From NCBI GenBank assembly GCA_025353305.1, contig JANXQX010000043.1, positions 1 through 64,000 of the forward strand: a DNA stretch of 64,000 bases, read 5' to 3'. Positions 35,340-44,241 of the stretch are shown piece after piece. The notes under the pieces were generated by a model. The model did not search any database. It was not told where the DNA came from and saw only the letters and a list, made by a program, of their open reading frames with translations. How positions within the stretch are numbered: position 1 is the stretch's first letter; each line of letters begins with the position of its first letter. This DNA comes from Holophagaceae bacterium. Its GTDB lineage: Bacteria > Acidobacteriota > Holophagae > Holophagales > Holophagaceae. Both the position numbers and the translations under genes were made by a program.

Positions 35340-36383
35340 TCATCCCAGGTGCAGGGGCTCGTCTTCGTCATCGTCAACGAATTGCAGATTGGGACCGGCG
35401 CTGAGCAGCACCGCGTCCTCATAGATATTCCGCAATTTCGGCTCGAAACGATCCGCCTGCTGAATGCGCGGATCGTCCGCCAACGCCACGTCGAGGCGCT
35501 CCATCCCTTTGATAGCGGGCGCTTCCAGGCCCAGGATGCCCGCCAATAATTTCACGGGATTCAGCGCTTCCCTGGCCGATATCCGCGTGGTGAACGACAG
35601 AATCCCAGCCTCCCAGGAATGGGCCACTACAGTAGTGCGGACCTCGATCTGCTTTACCGATTTCTGGCCACCGATCTTTCCTGTCTTCTCGATGCAGAAA
35701 CTGGTTGCGGCATCAAAGGACGCCAGTTTGCTCTCTGCCTCGCGTCGCAGTTCCGCAGGGCAGGGCCAGCGCCAGTGGGCGAGGCGGGACAATTCCAGTA
35801 CGGGTGTAGCGTAGGCTGGCAGGGCTGTGCAGCCTGAAAAAGCAAGGCCAATAGGTGCAGTTGCGTTCAGCTTTGCGAGCAGGGCGTCTTCGGGCTCTTT
35901 GGGCATTGGGCTGATCTCTGCGTCGGCCCATTCCGAGCGGCCCGTCAGTCCGACGGGAAGGGGGTGCCCCAGGGTCAGCAGGGGGCGTGGCGTGCGCTCC
36001 AGGCTCATGGCCGGGGCCAAGCCGGCCGCATGCAGGACCCTGGCAAGCAGCGACAGGAATTGGGCGGGATTCAGGTGGGCCAGGGCATCGCCACGTCCGT
36101 AGCGGAGGCGCAGGATTCCGCGTTCAGAGTCCAGTCTGGTTCCAGCACTGCGTCGGTCTCTGCCCTTTTCCGCAGCTACGCCGAGACGGATTTTCAGCTG
36201 TTTGAGTTTTGGTGGATGTGTGCCCTTGGGCATCCGATGATGGCGCAGCCGCGCCTGGGCTTCCTCTGCGCTGCCTTCCATCTCGATCTCATGCAGCAGG
36301 GCCAGTGCCGCGTCCCAGTCGGGTTCCGGGGCGCCGATAACCTGCTCGAAACGCTGAAGGGCAGAGGCGGAAGGGTTGATCAC
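35340..36383 (-). CDS. Radical-SAM-linked DUF2344 (TIGR03936) family protein
   Basis: Residues about 85-210 show the hallmark of this family: LRLRYGRGDALAHLNPAQFLS, SLERTPRPLLTLGHPLPVGL, then EYADxEI-like RSEWADAEI. Family members usually sit beside, or are fused to, a B12-binding radical SAM protein of the YgiQ-like type and are thought to assist it. Here no such partner is adjacent. The N-terminal 75 residues and the C-terminal 130 residues are not recognised. The ATG at 36383 is the only good start. Repeats occupy the spacer to ileS. Function is unknown. Confidence 0.72.
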   Translation of the reverse strand: MINPSASALQRFEQVIGAPEPDWDAALALLHEIEMEGSAEEAQARLRHHRMPKGTHPPKLKQLKIRLGVAAEKGRDRRSAGTRLDSERGILRLRYGRGDALAHLNPAQFLSLLARVLHAAGLAPAMSLERTPRPLLTLGHPLPVGLTGRSEWADAEISPMPKEPEDALLAKLNATAPIGLAFSGCTALPAYATPVLELSRLAHWRWPCPAELRREAESKLASFDAATSFCIEKTGKIGGQKSVKQIEVRTTVVAHSWEAGILSFTTRISAREALNPVKLLAGILGLEAPAIKGMERLDVALADDPRIQQADRFEPKLRNIYEDAVLLSAGPNLQFVDDDEDEPLHLG

Positions 36384-36403
36384 GGCATCAGGATAACTGG
36401 GTA

Positions 36404-36475
36404 AGGGGCTGTGGGCTGTGGGCGGGGGCTGTCGGCCATGCGCCAGGGCCCAAAGCCTAGAGCCGACGGCCTAGA
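36404..36475. repeat. GGGCTGTG / GCCTAGAGCC repeat spacer before ileS
   Basis: 36407-36436 is built of GGGCTGTG-type units. 36449-36475 holds CCTAGAGCCGACGGCCTAGAGCC, a direct repeat of CCTAGAGCC whose complement partly matches the left units. The remaining 90 bases to the ileS start show no ORF or obvious promoter. Confidence 0.65.
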
Positions 36476-36566
36476 GCCAGGCTTTCCATCCTGGCCTCGG
36501 CATGTTCAACTAGATCTTCAACTCCGGAGCGCTTGGGTGTGCTTCGCAGACGCACGAGGGCGGACA

Positions 36567-39395
36567 ATGAGTGATTCACCGGGAGAGAAAAAGAAGTACA
36601 AGGTCTATCTGCCCAAGACGGACTTTCCCATGAAGGCGGACCTTCCGCAGCGGGAACCCAAGCGGCTTGAGACCTGGAAGGCCAGAGGCCTGTACCAGCG
36701 CATCGAGGCCAGGCGCAGGGCCGATAATGCGGCTGGAACAGGCAAAGGCCGCGCGGTGCTGCATGATGGGCCGCCCTATGCCAATGGCGCCATCCATATC
36801 GGTCATGCCTTGAACAAGATTCTGAAGGATGTCGTGGTCAAATCCCGATGGATGGAGGGCTACGAATCGCCCTATGTTCCTGGCTGGGATTGCCACGGCT
36901 TGCCCATCGAGCACGCGGTGGAAAAGGATCTGGGTCCCAAACGCCGCGAACTGAGCCGCACCCAATTCCTGGAGAAGTGCCGGGCCTTCGCCACCAAATG
37001 GGTGGATACCCAGAGTACGGCCTTCCAGCGTCTTGGCATACTCGGGGCGTGGGAGGAACCCTACCTGACCATGGCGCCGAAGTACGAAGCCGCCGTGGTG
37101 CGACAGATGAGCCAACTCTTCGAACACGGCGCCGTGACGCGGAAATTGAAAGTCGTCCACTGGAGCTACGGCGCGCGGACCGCACTGGCCGAAGCGGAAG
37201 TGGAGTACGCGGACCGTACCAGCCCGGCAATCCATGTGCGGTTCGAGGTGCCTGCGGACCGGGCCAAGGTTTTCCTTTCGAATTCAGGGATCCCTACGAC
37301 AGGTCCCTTCAGGTTGTTTATGCCGATCTGGACCACAACTCCGTGGACGCTGCCGAGCAACCGCGCCATCGCGATGCATCCGGATCTCGATTACGCGGTG
37401 GCCTACGAGCACCTTGGCGACCAGGACATCTACTACATCGTTGCCGTCCCTTTGCTTGAAGATTTCAACAGGAGATTGGGTCTCACGCTTCATACAAAGG
37501 CCATATTCAAGGGCAAAGAATTCCAGACGCTGGTGGCCCGCCATCCCTGGATCGATCGCGAAAGCCCCGTTTTACTGGGCGATCATGTGACCGCGGACAC
37601 GGGCACGGGACTCGTGCATACGGCACCCGACCATGGCGTGGACGATTTCAACATCGCGAGCCACCTGGGCCTTTTCCAGTATGTGGGGCCGGATGGCAAG
37701 TTCCTGGAGGCGGTGAACGACGAAGAACTGGTGGGGAAGAACATTTTCGACACCAATTCCATCGTCATCGAAAAGCTCAAGACCGTGGGCGCGCTGTTGC
37801 ATCTGGATTCCATGCAGCATAGCTATCCCCATTGCTGGCGCACCAAGACACCCATCCTTTTCCGGGCCACCGAGCAGTGGTTCATCACCATGGACACCGA
37901 TCTCAAAGGCAGCGGCAAGAGCCTGCGGGAGTTGGGTCTGGAGGGGGTGCGGGAAACCCGCTGGGTGCCCGCCATAGGCGAGAACCGCATCCACGCCATG
38001 ATCGCGGGCCGCCCGGACTGGTGCATCTCCCGCCAGCGGGCCTGGGGCACGCCCATCACCGTGTTGCGCCACATCGATAGCGGCGAACCCCTGGTGCGCC
38101 CTGAATTCTTCGAGCGGGCCGCTGCGGCCATTGAAAAAAATGGCATCGAGGCCTGGTCCGACATCACCGTGGATGACCTGGTGGCAGGCCTCGGCATCGA
38201 TGCCAGCCAGTATCAGAAAGAGACGGACATCCTGGATGTGTGGATTGATTCCGGTGTCAGCGCCGGCGTTGTCTGCGATACACACTCTGAGCTTTCCCGG
38301 GCTGACTACGGCAATTTCATCTACCTGGAAGGCTCAGACCAGCACCGCGGCTGGTTCCATTCATCGCTCCTCTTCAACCTGGCTGCCAGCGGGAAGAAAC
38401 CCTACAAGACCGTGGTCACCCATGGTTTTGTGATGGACAGCAAGGGCCAGAAAATGTCCAAAAGCCTGGGCAACGTGGTGTCGCCCGATGACGTGATGAA
38501 AAAGCTTGGCGCAGATATCCTGCGGCTTTGGGCCTGCAGCGTGGATTACAACGAAGATGTGCGCATCGGCAATGAAATCCTGGATCGCAGCGCCGACGCC
38601 TACCGCAAGATCCGCAACACGCTGCGTTTTCTGCTGGGGGCGCTGGATGGTTTCGATGCAGCCCGGGACCTGGTTCCCACCGCTGAATGGACACCGTTGG
38701 ATGCCTGGATCTGGGGCGCCTTCGGCCGCCTTTGTGTTGAAGTCCGGGATGCCTTCGAAAAGTTCGATTTCCATCGCGCAACCCAGGCGCTGCACGGGTT
38801 CTGCCAGTTGGAATTGAGCGGCCGCTATTTCGAAATCATCAAGGACCGTCTTTATTGCGATGCCCTGGATTCGGCGCGCCGCCGCAGTTGCCGTTGCCTC
38901 TGTTTCAAATTGGCCGAGGGTCTGGCCGTTCTGCTCTCCCCGGTGCTGAGCTTCACCGCCGACGAGGTGTGGGAATTCATCCCGGGGGCAACGGGCAGCG
39001 TGTTCGAGCAACGCTTTCCAGAAACCGCTGCCGTTCCTGAAGGCGAGGCGTGGCGTGCCCTTTGGACCATCCGGGAAGCCTTGCAGGGAGCCATGGAACC
39101 CCATCGCGCCGCCAAGACCATCGGCACCAGCCTGGACGCATCGGTACGCATCGGCCTTCCGAACCCGGTGCAGTTGGAGCTGAAGAGCCTGGGCGAATCA
39201 CTGGATGATTTGTTTGTGGTTTCGAGCTTCGAATTTTTCGATTCTGCCGAGCTGAATGTGGAAGTTTTAACTCATCAGGGCTCCAAATGCCCCCGCTGCT
39301 GGAACCACAAGGGTGGCCATGGGCAGGGCGCCGATGCGGATCTCTGCGGCCGTTGCCTGGATGTGGTGAGTGGTGCTGATTTGGAGACCGCATGA
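36567..39395 (+). CDS. ileS: Isoleucyl-tRNA synthetase
   Basis: Class I synthetase of 942 residues. The HIGH motif is in ANGAIHIGHALNKILKD, the CP1 editing domain is present (WTTTPWTLPSNRAIA), KMSKS is in GQKMSKSLGNVVSP, and a C-terminal zinc finger reads CPRCWNHKGG...LCGRC. This is the bacterial (IleRS1-like) form. The frame is open back to 36411 through repeat sequence, but the ATG at 36567 gives the usual N-terminus (YKVYLPKTDFPMKADLPQREP). lspA follows with a 4-base ATGA overlap, a common ileS-lspA pair in bacteria. Confidence 0.96.
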   Translation: MSDSPGEKKKYKVYLPKTDFPMKADLPQREPKRLETWKARGLYQRIEARRRADNAAGTGKGRAVLHDGPPYANGAIHIGHALNKILKDVVVKSRWMEGYESPYVPGWDCHGLPIEHAVEKDLGPKRRELSRTQFLEKCRAFATKWVDTQSTAFQRLGILGAWEEPYLTMAPKYEAAVVRQMSQLFEHGAVTRKLKVVHWSYGARTALAEAEVEYADRTSPAIHVRFEVPADRAKVFLSNSGIPTTGPFRLFMPIWTTTPWTLPSNRAIAMHPDLDYAVAYEHLGDQDIYYIVAVPLLEDFNRRLGLTLHTKAIFKGKEFQTLVARHPWIDRESPVLLGDHVTADTGTGLVHTAPDHGVDDFNIASHLGLFQYVGPDGKFLEAVNDEELVGKNIFDTNSIVIEKLKTVGALLHLDSMQHSYPHCWRTKTPILFRATEQWFITMDTDLKGSGKSLRELGLEGVRETRWVPAIGENRIHAMIAGRPDWCISRQRAWGTPITVLRHIDSGEPLVRPEFFERAAAAIEKNGIEAWSDITVDDLVAGLGIDASQYQKETDILDVWIDSGVSAGVVCDTHSELSRADYGNFIYLEGSDQHRGWFHSSLLFNLAASGKKPYKTVVTHGFVMDSKGQKMSKSLGNVVSPDDVMKKLGADILRLWACSVDYNEDVRIGNEILDRSADAYRKIRNTLRFLLGALDGFDAARDLVPTAEWTPLDAWIWGAFGRLCVEVRDAFEKFDFHRATQALHGFCQLELSGRYFEIIKDRLYCDALDSARRRSCRCLCFKLAEGLAVLLSPVLSFTADEVWEFIPGATGSVFEQRFPETAAVPEGEAWRALWTIREALQGAMEPHRAAKTIGTSLDASVRIGLPNPVQLELKSLGESLDDLFVVSSFEFFDSAELNVEVLTHQGSKCPRCWNHKGGHGQGADADLCGRCLDVVSGADLETA

Positions 39396-39886
39396 AGCGT
39401 CTGCCCTGGCTTCTGCTTCCCATCGGCGCCCTGGCCGCGGATTACGCATCCAAGGCATGGATCCTGAGCATTCTTCACTACCAAGGCGATTCAAGAACCA
39501 TCATCGATGGCTTCTTCAGTTTGACCCTTGGATTCAACAAAGGCGCCATCTTCGGCACCCTCCACACAGCCCCGGAGTGGCTTCGCATCGGACTCTTCAC
39601 CTTGGCCGGCGCGGCAGCCCTGATCTATTTCGGCCGACTGTTCCTGGCCGAGGAGACCCCGAAATTGGAGCGCGTGGCGCTGGGCCTGATCCTGGGCGGC
39701 GCTTGTGGGAATGGTCTCGACCGCATCCTGCATGGCTACGTGGTGGACTTTCTGGACTTCGTGTTCGGCACTTGGCACTACTGGTATTTCAATCTCGCCG
39801 ACAGCTGCATCGTCGTGGGCGCGACCCTGTTCGGCATCGCGTTGTTGACCGCAAAGAAGGCCAGAGCGGCCGCGCCCGCGGAATGA
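39392..39886 (+). CDS. lspA: Lipoprotein signal peptidase (signal peptidase II)
   Basis: LspA cleaves the signal peptide of prolipoproteins in the inner membrane. The 164-residue product has four membrane segments and the two catalytic aspartates in GNGLDRILHGYVVDFLDF and YFNLADSCIVVGA. The early ADYASKAW and LGFNKGAIFG blocks also fit. Translation is coupled to ileS by an ATGA overlap. Predicted lipoproteins at 39893 (minus) and 50140 are likely clients. Confidence 0.94.
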   Translation: MKRLPWLLLPIGALAADYASKAWILSILHYQGDSRTIIDGFFSLTLGFNKGAIFGTLHTAPEWLRIGLFTLAGAAALIYFGRLFLAEETPKLERVALGLILGGACGNGLDRILHGYVVDFLDFVFGTWHYWYFNLADSCIVVGATLFGIALLTAKKARAAAPAE

Positions 39887-39892
39887 AATGTT

Positions 39893-40915
39893 CTAATGCC
39901 GGAAAGCGCCGGCACTGGGGAATTCATTGTTGGTGGTTTGCCCTGGTGTGAGTTCTGACAGGCCCGTCCCATCCTGGCGGATGGAAAAAATGCTGAACTT
40001 TCCATTGCCGAAATACAACGTGCGATGGAATCGGATGAGCGCACCATCCAGGCTCCAGTCGGGCTTGGAGTTGATCTGGCCGTCATCGATGACAATGCCC
40101 GGAATGCTTATGGGGCCTGCTGCGGCCAGGTTGAGCTTGCGGATGCCCCAGGTGCCCAAGGGTTTCCCTGGAGTGCCCGGGGGAAGCGTCTCGGTGAGGA
40201 AGGCAAGCGTGAGTCCATCTGGAGAAAAGTAGGGATCGTTGTCGACCAGGCTGTCATTCGTGAGCCGCACAGCGGTCCCGCCCGTTGCAGGCACGGTATA
40301 GACTTCGTAGTCAGCGGGCTTTGTCGTGCCGGTGGGCGAGCCGATGAACGCAATGGTGGCGCCGTCTGGCGACCAGCTGGGGTCGAGGTTGGGACTGGGC
40401 CGGCTGGTGATGGCGACAGGATTCTTTCCAACGGCGTCGGTGGTGAAAATCTGCAAATTGCCTGCGGTCCCGGCGAACATCACCAGCTTGTTTCCACTCG
40501 GGGACCATTCCGCATGGCCCTGGAACTGCCAGCCATTCCCGCCATTGGCGATGAGTTGCGCGCTGCCGCTGCCATCGGCGTTCATACCCCACAGACTGGT
40601 CTTGGTGTAGTCCCCATCATGGGTGCCGGTGGGAGTTCGGTAGAAAAGAATCCGGGAGCGGTCCGGGGAGATCCGGGGCCACCAGGAATCCCGGGTTCTG
40701 TCATTGGTCAGGGCATGTATTCCACTGCCGTCGGTGTTCATCAGGTAGATTTCGTAATTGCCCGTGCGGTCCGAATCAAAGGCCACCTGGGTGAAGGCAA
40801 CCGGTGGAATGGGCGGAGGGTCGACGCAGCCGCAACTCCCACCAGGGGTGCAAGCGGACAGTGCTCCCACAAGGAGAATGGCCAGGAAGGGCAGGGCAGC
40901 CAGCGGTGCGTTCAT
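39893..40915 (-). CDS. TolB-like beta-propeller lipoprotein
   Basis: The 340-residue protein begins with a lipoprotein signal (LLVGALSAC, lipid cysteine at about 22). WD40-like/PD40 repeats follow, marked by FDSDRTGNYEIYLMNTDGSG, RISPDRSRILFYRT, PSWSPDGATIAFIG and PYFSPDGLTLAFL. Such TolB-type propellers bind periplasmic protein partners or glycans; it is not the tol-pal TolB itself, since no tol genes are nearby. The C-terminus meets the convergent lspA end. Location is predicted to be periplasmic, membrane-anchored. Partner unknown. Confidence 0.8.
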   Translation of the reverse strand: MNAPLAALPFLAILLVGALSACTPGGSCGCVDPPPIPPVAFTQVAFDSDRTGNYEIYLMNTDGSGIHALTNDRTRDSWWPRISPDRSRILFYRTPTGTHDGDYTKTSLWGMNADGSGSAQLIANGGNGWQFQGHAEWSPSGNKLVMFAGTAGNLQIFTTDAVGKNPVAITSRPSPNLDPSWSPDGATIAFIGSPTGTTKPADYEVYTVPATGGTAVRLTNDSLVDNDPYFSPDGLTLAFLTETLPPGTPGKPLGTWGIRKLNLAAAGPISIPGIVIDDGQINSKPDWSLDGALIRFHRTLYFGNGKFSIFSIRQDGTGLSELTPGQTTNNEFPSAGAFRH

Positions 40916-40994
40916 AGCCCATTTTGCGCATGGGACCCCTTGAATCGCCAGCCCGGCTCTCCGCTTGGATGAGCCAAGCCCTGCGTTGCCGGGT

Positions 40995-41693
40995 TCAGTC
41001 CCTTCGGCTGAGCAATCTCAGGATGGTGAGGAAGAGGTTGTAGATATCAAGGTAGAGGCTGATGGCCACGTCGACCGAATTGCGTCCGGTAGCAGGAATC
41101 GACATGGCCCGATGGCAGTCATAGCCGATATAGAGCGTGAAGATGCCCGCTGCCAGCCAATCTATCCAGCCTGCGGCCGCGAGAGAGGGCACAAACATAG
41201 AGACCAGACGTAACACCACGAGCGCGATCAAAGACGCGAAAAGAACACCGCCCAGCTTCGCGAAAATGTTTGGGTAGCTCAGGCCCAGCAGCGTCATCAC
41301 ACCCACCGCGCAGCCCGTGAGCGTCAAGGCTCGCGTCACCAGCGCCATACCTCCGATATTGATGTAGACCGATAGGATCGGTCCCAGGATCAATCCCATG
41401 GGGATGAGCAGCAGGTGATAGCCCAGCAGGGCCACGGGCATCGAATTGGCTCGGCTGGCGACAAAGATGCCCGCCATGGGGAGCCCGATTCCCAAAACCA
41501 GGAACAGCACGAGCCCCGGCTGGAAATGGATCTGCATGGCCCAGGTGGCCAGGATTGCATTCAGCGCCAGACCATAGAATGTGAGCCCGCCGATGAGCCC
41601 CAGGAAAGCTCGGCGCGACAGGGTATCGGTGCCGCTGCGGTCCCAGACTGCATTGCCTGAGGAGAGAAGTGAACGTTGCTGCGAATCGGCCAT
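40995..41693 (-). CDS. Bax inhibitor-1/YccA family membrane protein
   Basis: The 232-residue protein has seven predicted membrane segments and the family layout: an N-terminal cytoplasmic stretch (TLSRRAFLGLIGGLTFYG), LVTRALTLTGCAVGVMTLLG in the middle and the C-terminal YIGYDCHRAM, LYLDIYNLFLTILRLLS. Bacterial members (YccA, YbhL, YetJ) act as inner-membrane proteins. YetJ leaks calcium, and YccA binds the FtsH protease. The precise role here is not determinable. The upstream HD-domain gene ends 16 bases before its start, so they may share a transcript. Confidence 0.88.
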   Translation of the reverse strand: MADSQQRSLLSSGNAVWDRSGTDTLSRRAFLGLIGGLTFYGLALNAILATWAMQIHFQPGLVLFLVLGIGLPMAGIFVASRANSMPVALLGYHLLLIPMGLILGPILSVYINIGGMALVTRALTLTGCAVGVMTLLGLSYPNIFAKLGGVLFASLIALVVLRLVSMFVPSLAAAGWIDWLAAGIFTLYIGYDCHRAMSIPATGRNSVDVAISLYLDIYNLFLTILRLLSRRD

Positions 41694-41708
41694 GAAGTAC
41701 TCCTGCCT

Positions 41709-42293
41709 TCATTTTAGCGGGTCTCGGCCAGGTGGCATCAGGCCAAGTTCCCCGCGGTTCAGGTGCAGCACGGCGATGATGCGCGCCAGGTGCTCGTCTT
41801 CGGCGCCGCCAGTCGCGTCCATGAGCATGCGGAGGCCTTCGGCCACTTCGTGACGGTCCACGCCGGCTGCGAAGGCCTTGTCCTTCAGCTTCTTCTTCAC
41901 CGAGCGCGGTTCCAGGCCCTCGGTGCGGGTGGGCCTCACTAGTGCGCAGGCCATGCAGAAGCCGGTGATTTCATCGGAGGCGATGAGCGCCTTGTCCAGC
42001 AGCGTGTCATAGCTCACGCCCCACTGGGTGTAGTGGGCGCTGATGGCGTGGGCGAGGGCTTGCTCACTGCGTTCGTCCAGCCAGGCCACGATGCGCTTCG
42101 GATGATCTTCTGGCCATCGGTCGTAGTCCGCATCATGCAGAAGTCCTGCGATGCCAAAGCCTTCCACATCTGCCCCAAGTCGGGTGCCGAGATCCCTCAT
42201 CACCAGTTCCACGGCGCGGGCATGAATCCGCAGCTTCTCGGAAGGCGTCCAATCGCAAAGCAGTTGCCAGGCTTCATCGCGGGTGATGGTCAT
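41709..42293 (-). CDS. HD-domain phosphohydrolase-like protein
   Basis: A 194-residue all-helical protein with the HD motif in AGLLHDADYDRWPEDHPKR and an upstream histidine (KLRIHARAVELVM), as in metal-dependent phosphohydrolases. The histidine in ISAHYTQWG may be another ligand. The open frame extends 50 codons upstream into repeat DNA; the ATG at 42293 begins the conserved domain. Substrate unknown; nucleotide hydrolysis is the common activity. Just upstream lies a 400-bp repeat-filled spacer. Confidence 0.8.
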   Translation of the reverse strand: MTITRDEAWQLLCDWTPSEKLRIHARAVELVMRDLGTRLGADVEGFGIAGLLHDADYDRWPEDHPKRIVAWLDERSEQALAHAISAHYTQWGVSYDTLLDKALIASDEITGFCMACALVRPTRTEGLEPRSVKKKLKDKAFAAGVDRHEVAEGLRMLMDATGGAEDEHLARIIAVLHLNRGELGLMPPGRDPLK

Positions 42294-42317
42294 GGTTGTT
42301 CCGCTCCTGAAAAACTG

Positions 42318-42680
42318 AAACCACAGATGAACATGGTCATAAATCTGAGTGTGGAAAAAAAGAAGCCGCAGATTCCGCAGATGACAAGAAGAAAACGTGA
42401 TTCTAAACAACCCCCAGGCCATGATTTCGCCGATCAAAATCATTTATCCACAGATTTCACAGATTCCACAGATTCTAAATATGGTCGCGAACCCGGCGAG
42501 CATGGCCCTCGCCCAGACTGAAGCCCATGCCCACGAAGCGAAACCCCAGAGACAGGCCAACTACTCGTGTTCTTTAAATCTGTGTGAATCGGTGGAATCT
42601 GTGGACCCTTGGCTTTTTATTTGTCTTCATCTTTTTCATCTGCGTCATCTGCGGCTTCTTTTTATTTTTCAAAACCAGTC
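42318..42680. repeat. Nested inverted repeats of CAGATT/CAGATG units (400-bp gene-free spacer)
   Basis: The outer arm at 42357-42391 (AAGCCGCAGATTCCGCAGATG) is complementary to 42636-42660 (CATCTGCGTCATCTGCGGCTT). The inner arm at 42447-42474 (CCACAGATTTCACAGATTCC type) is complementary to 42577-42605. The centre, 42481-42560, is unique sequence without a recognisable gene. No tRNA or coding signal was found in this spacer between the HD gene and truA. Confidence 0.8.
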
Positions 42681-42693
42681 TTCATCGGTGGCT

Positions 42694-43623
42694 TCAGTAC
42701 ACGTCCACCACCGGTCTCAGCGGCCCGGTTTCGGGATTGCCGCTGTACCGCACGCGCTCCAGAAAAAGTCCCGCGGCAGGCGCGGCCAGCTTGCCCCAGC
42801 GCAGGTTGGCTTCTTCGCTGGGCTGCCTTAGATCCTTCAGGATGCTGGCGGGATCATCATCGCCCAGCGCACAGGAAACCGTGGCGCCCACCATGCGGCG
42901 TACCTGGCTGCGAAGGAAATGGGTGGCGGTGACGCGCAACAGGATGAGTGATCCGGATTCGGCCACTTCGCAGGCCCGGACCTGCACCAGGGGGCCTTCT
43001 CCGGGCTCGATGTCCGCGAACGCACCGAAATCGTGATTGCCCTGGAAGGCGCCCCAGGCGGCTTTGAGATCTCTCAAGTCAAGGGGTCGCTTCACCCACC
43101 AGACGAAGGGCTTGGCGAAGGCGCTGCGCCGGCGGCTCAGCTGGTAGAGGTAGCTGCGTTCCATGGCGTCGTGGCGGGCGTGGAAGGCGCTTGAACAAGG
43201 ACGCACTTCGCGCACTGCTAGGTCGTGGGGCAGGGCATCGTTGAAGATGCGGTGAAGCTCATGCGCCTTGGGCGCACCCTTCGCCGCCAGGTGCAGGTGG
43301 GCCACCTGGCCGAGCGCATGGACACCGGCATCCGTGCGGCCTGAACCCATCAGCACCAGCGCATCGCAGCCCGCATCGTGAAGAATCTTCTCGAGGATGC
43401 CGGCAACCGTGCGGACGCCTGCGGCGGTCTGTTTGGGGCCCTGCTTCTGCCAACCCGCGAAGCGGCCGCCATCGTATTCGATGAGCAGGCGGAATGCGGC
43501 TGCATCCTGGGAGGGCCTTGACCCGCGCTGCGGGCCCACCGGACTTGATCCACCGCGTTGACTCGGGCCGGCCTTAAGGCCTGGCGGGAATCCTTTGGGA
43601 GATCCGCCCTGGCGGGGCTTCAC
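42694..43623 (-). CDS. truA: tRNA pseudouridine(38-40) synthase
   Basis: TruA makes pseudouridine at positions 38-40 of tRNA. The catalytic aspartate is in GSGRTDAGVHALGQVAHL. RLLIEYDGGRFAGWQKQ and RSQVRRMVGATV are also present. From the GTG at 43623 the product has 309 residues, including an unusual N-terminal extension of about 42 residues rich in Gly, Pro, Arg and Ser before the domain begins. The GTG overlaps the stop of the response-regulator gene by 4 bases (GTGA). A later internal start would remove the extension, but no better start codon with a ribosome site was seen. Confidence 0.9.
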   Translation of the reverse strand: MKPRQGGSPKGFPPGLKAGPSQRGGSSPVGPQRGSRPSQDAAAFRLLIEYDGGRFAGWQKQGPKQTAAGVRTVAGILEKILHDAGCDALVLMGSGRTDAGVHALGQVAHLHLAAKGAPKAHELHRIFNDALPHDLAVREVRPCSSAFHARHDAMERSYLYQLSRRRSAFAKPFVWWVKRPLDLRDLKAAWGAFQGNHDFGAFADIEPGEGPLVQVRACEVAESGSLILLRVTATHFLRSQVRRMVGATVSCALGDDDPASILKDLRQPSEEANLRWGKLAAPAAGLFLERVRYSGNPETGPLRPVVDVY

Positions 43624-44021
43624 GGCTTCGTGACCACGCTTTGCACTTCCCGCAAGAAAGTATCGGGATCGTGGATCGGCTTGGAGAGATAGCCTTCGGC
43701 GCCGGTCTCAGCGAGAAACTTCTCGCGGTCGCCGTACATGGCGTGGGCGGTGGCCATCAGCACGGGGACCTTGGCCGACTCGGGGTCCGCTTTAATCAGC
43801 TTCGTGATGAAAATCCCATCCACTTTCTTGCCCTGGTAACTGCTTCGGGCAAGGCTGATGTCCATGATGATCCCTGCCAGGGTGCCGCTCTTGGCCAAGG
43901 CCAGGATCTCTTCCACATCTTCGCTCACGATCACTTCGTAACCACCCATGCGGGTCAACACCACCTCGATGAACTTGACGTTGATCGGGTCGTCTTCGAC
44001 CAGCAGAATTTTTTGAGCCAT
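43620..44021 (-). CDS. Single-domain response regulator
   Basis: A stand-alone receiver of 133 residues. It has acidic pair VEDDPIN near the N-terminus, phospho-aspartate in GIIMDISLA at about 53, threonine in LMATAHAM and lysine in YLSKPIHDPDTF. It resembles the DivK/CheY-like receivers that signal by protein contact. The frame is open 12 codons further upstream; the ATG at 44021 (MAQKILLVEDD) is the natural start. Co-transcription with truA is expected from the GTGA overlap, though no functional link is known. Upstream, 44022-44241 shows no gene. Confidence 0.87.
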   Translation of the reverse strand: MAQKILLVEDDPINVKFIEVVLTRMGGYEVIVSEDVEEILALAKSGTLAGIIMDISLARSSYQGKKVDGIFITKLIKADPESAKVPVLMATAHAMYGDREKFLAETGAEGYLSKPIHDPDTFLREVQSVVTKP

Positions 44022-44241
44022 TGGAATCCTCAATTGCGATCTTACCAAGGATCGCAAACGCCACGTTCAAGCCGTTGCGACAAAAATGTCTCGATCATTG
44101 CGATGCAGGTCCAGCATGAGTAGATCTAGGAAAATAACCAGAACTTCACTGGGCATTCATTGGCATGTTCGACTTCATTGATACGTACTGAGCGGCTTCA
44201 ACAGCCTAACCAGAAAAGCACCGGTGAATCTGCAACAGTTC

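Noticed and set aside
36411..36566. Upstream in-frame extension of ileS
   Set aside because: It consists of repeat-derived sequence, while the normal synthetase N-terminus begins at 36567.
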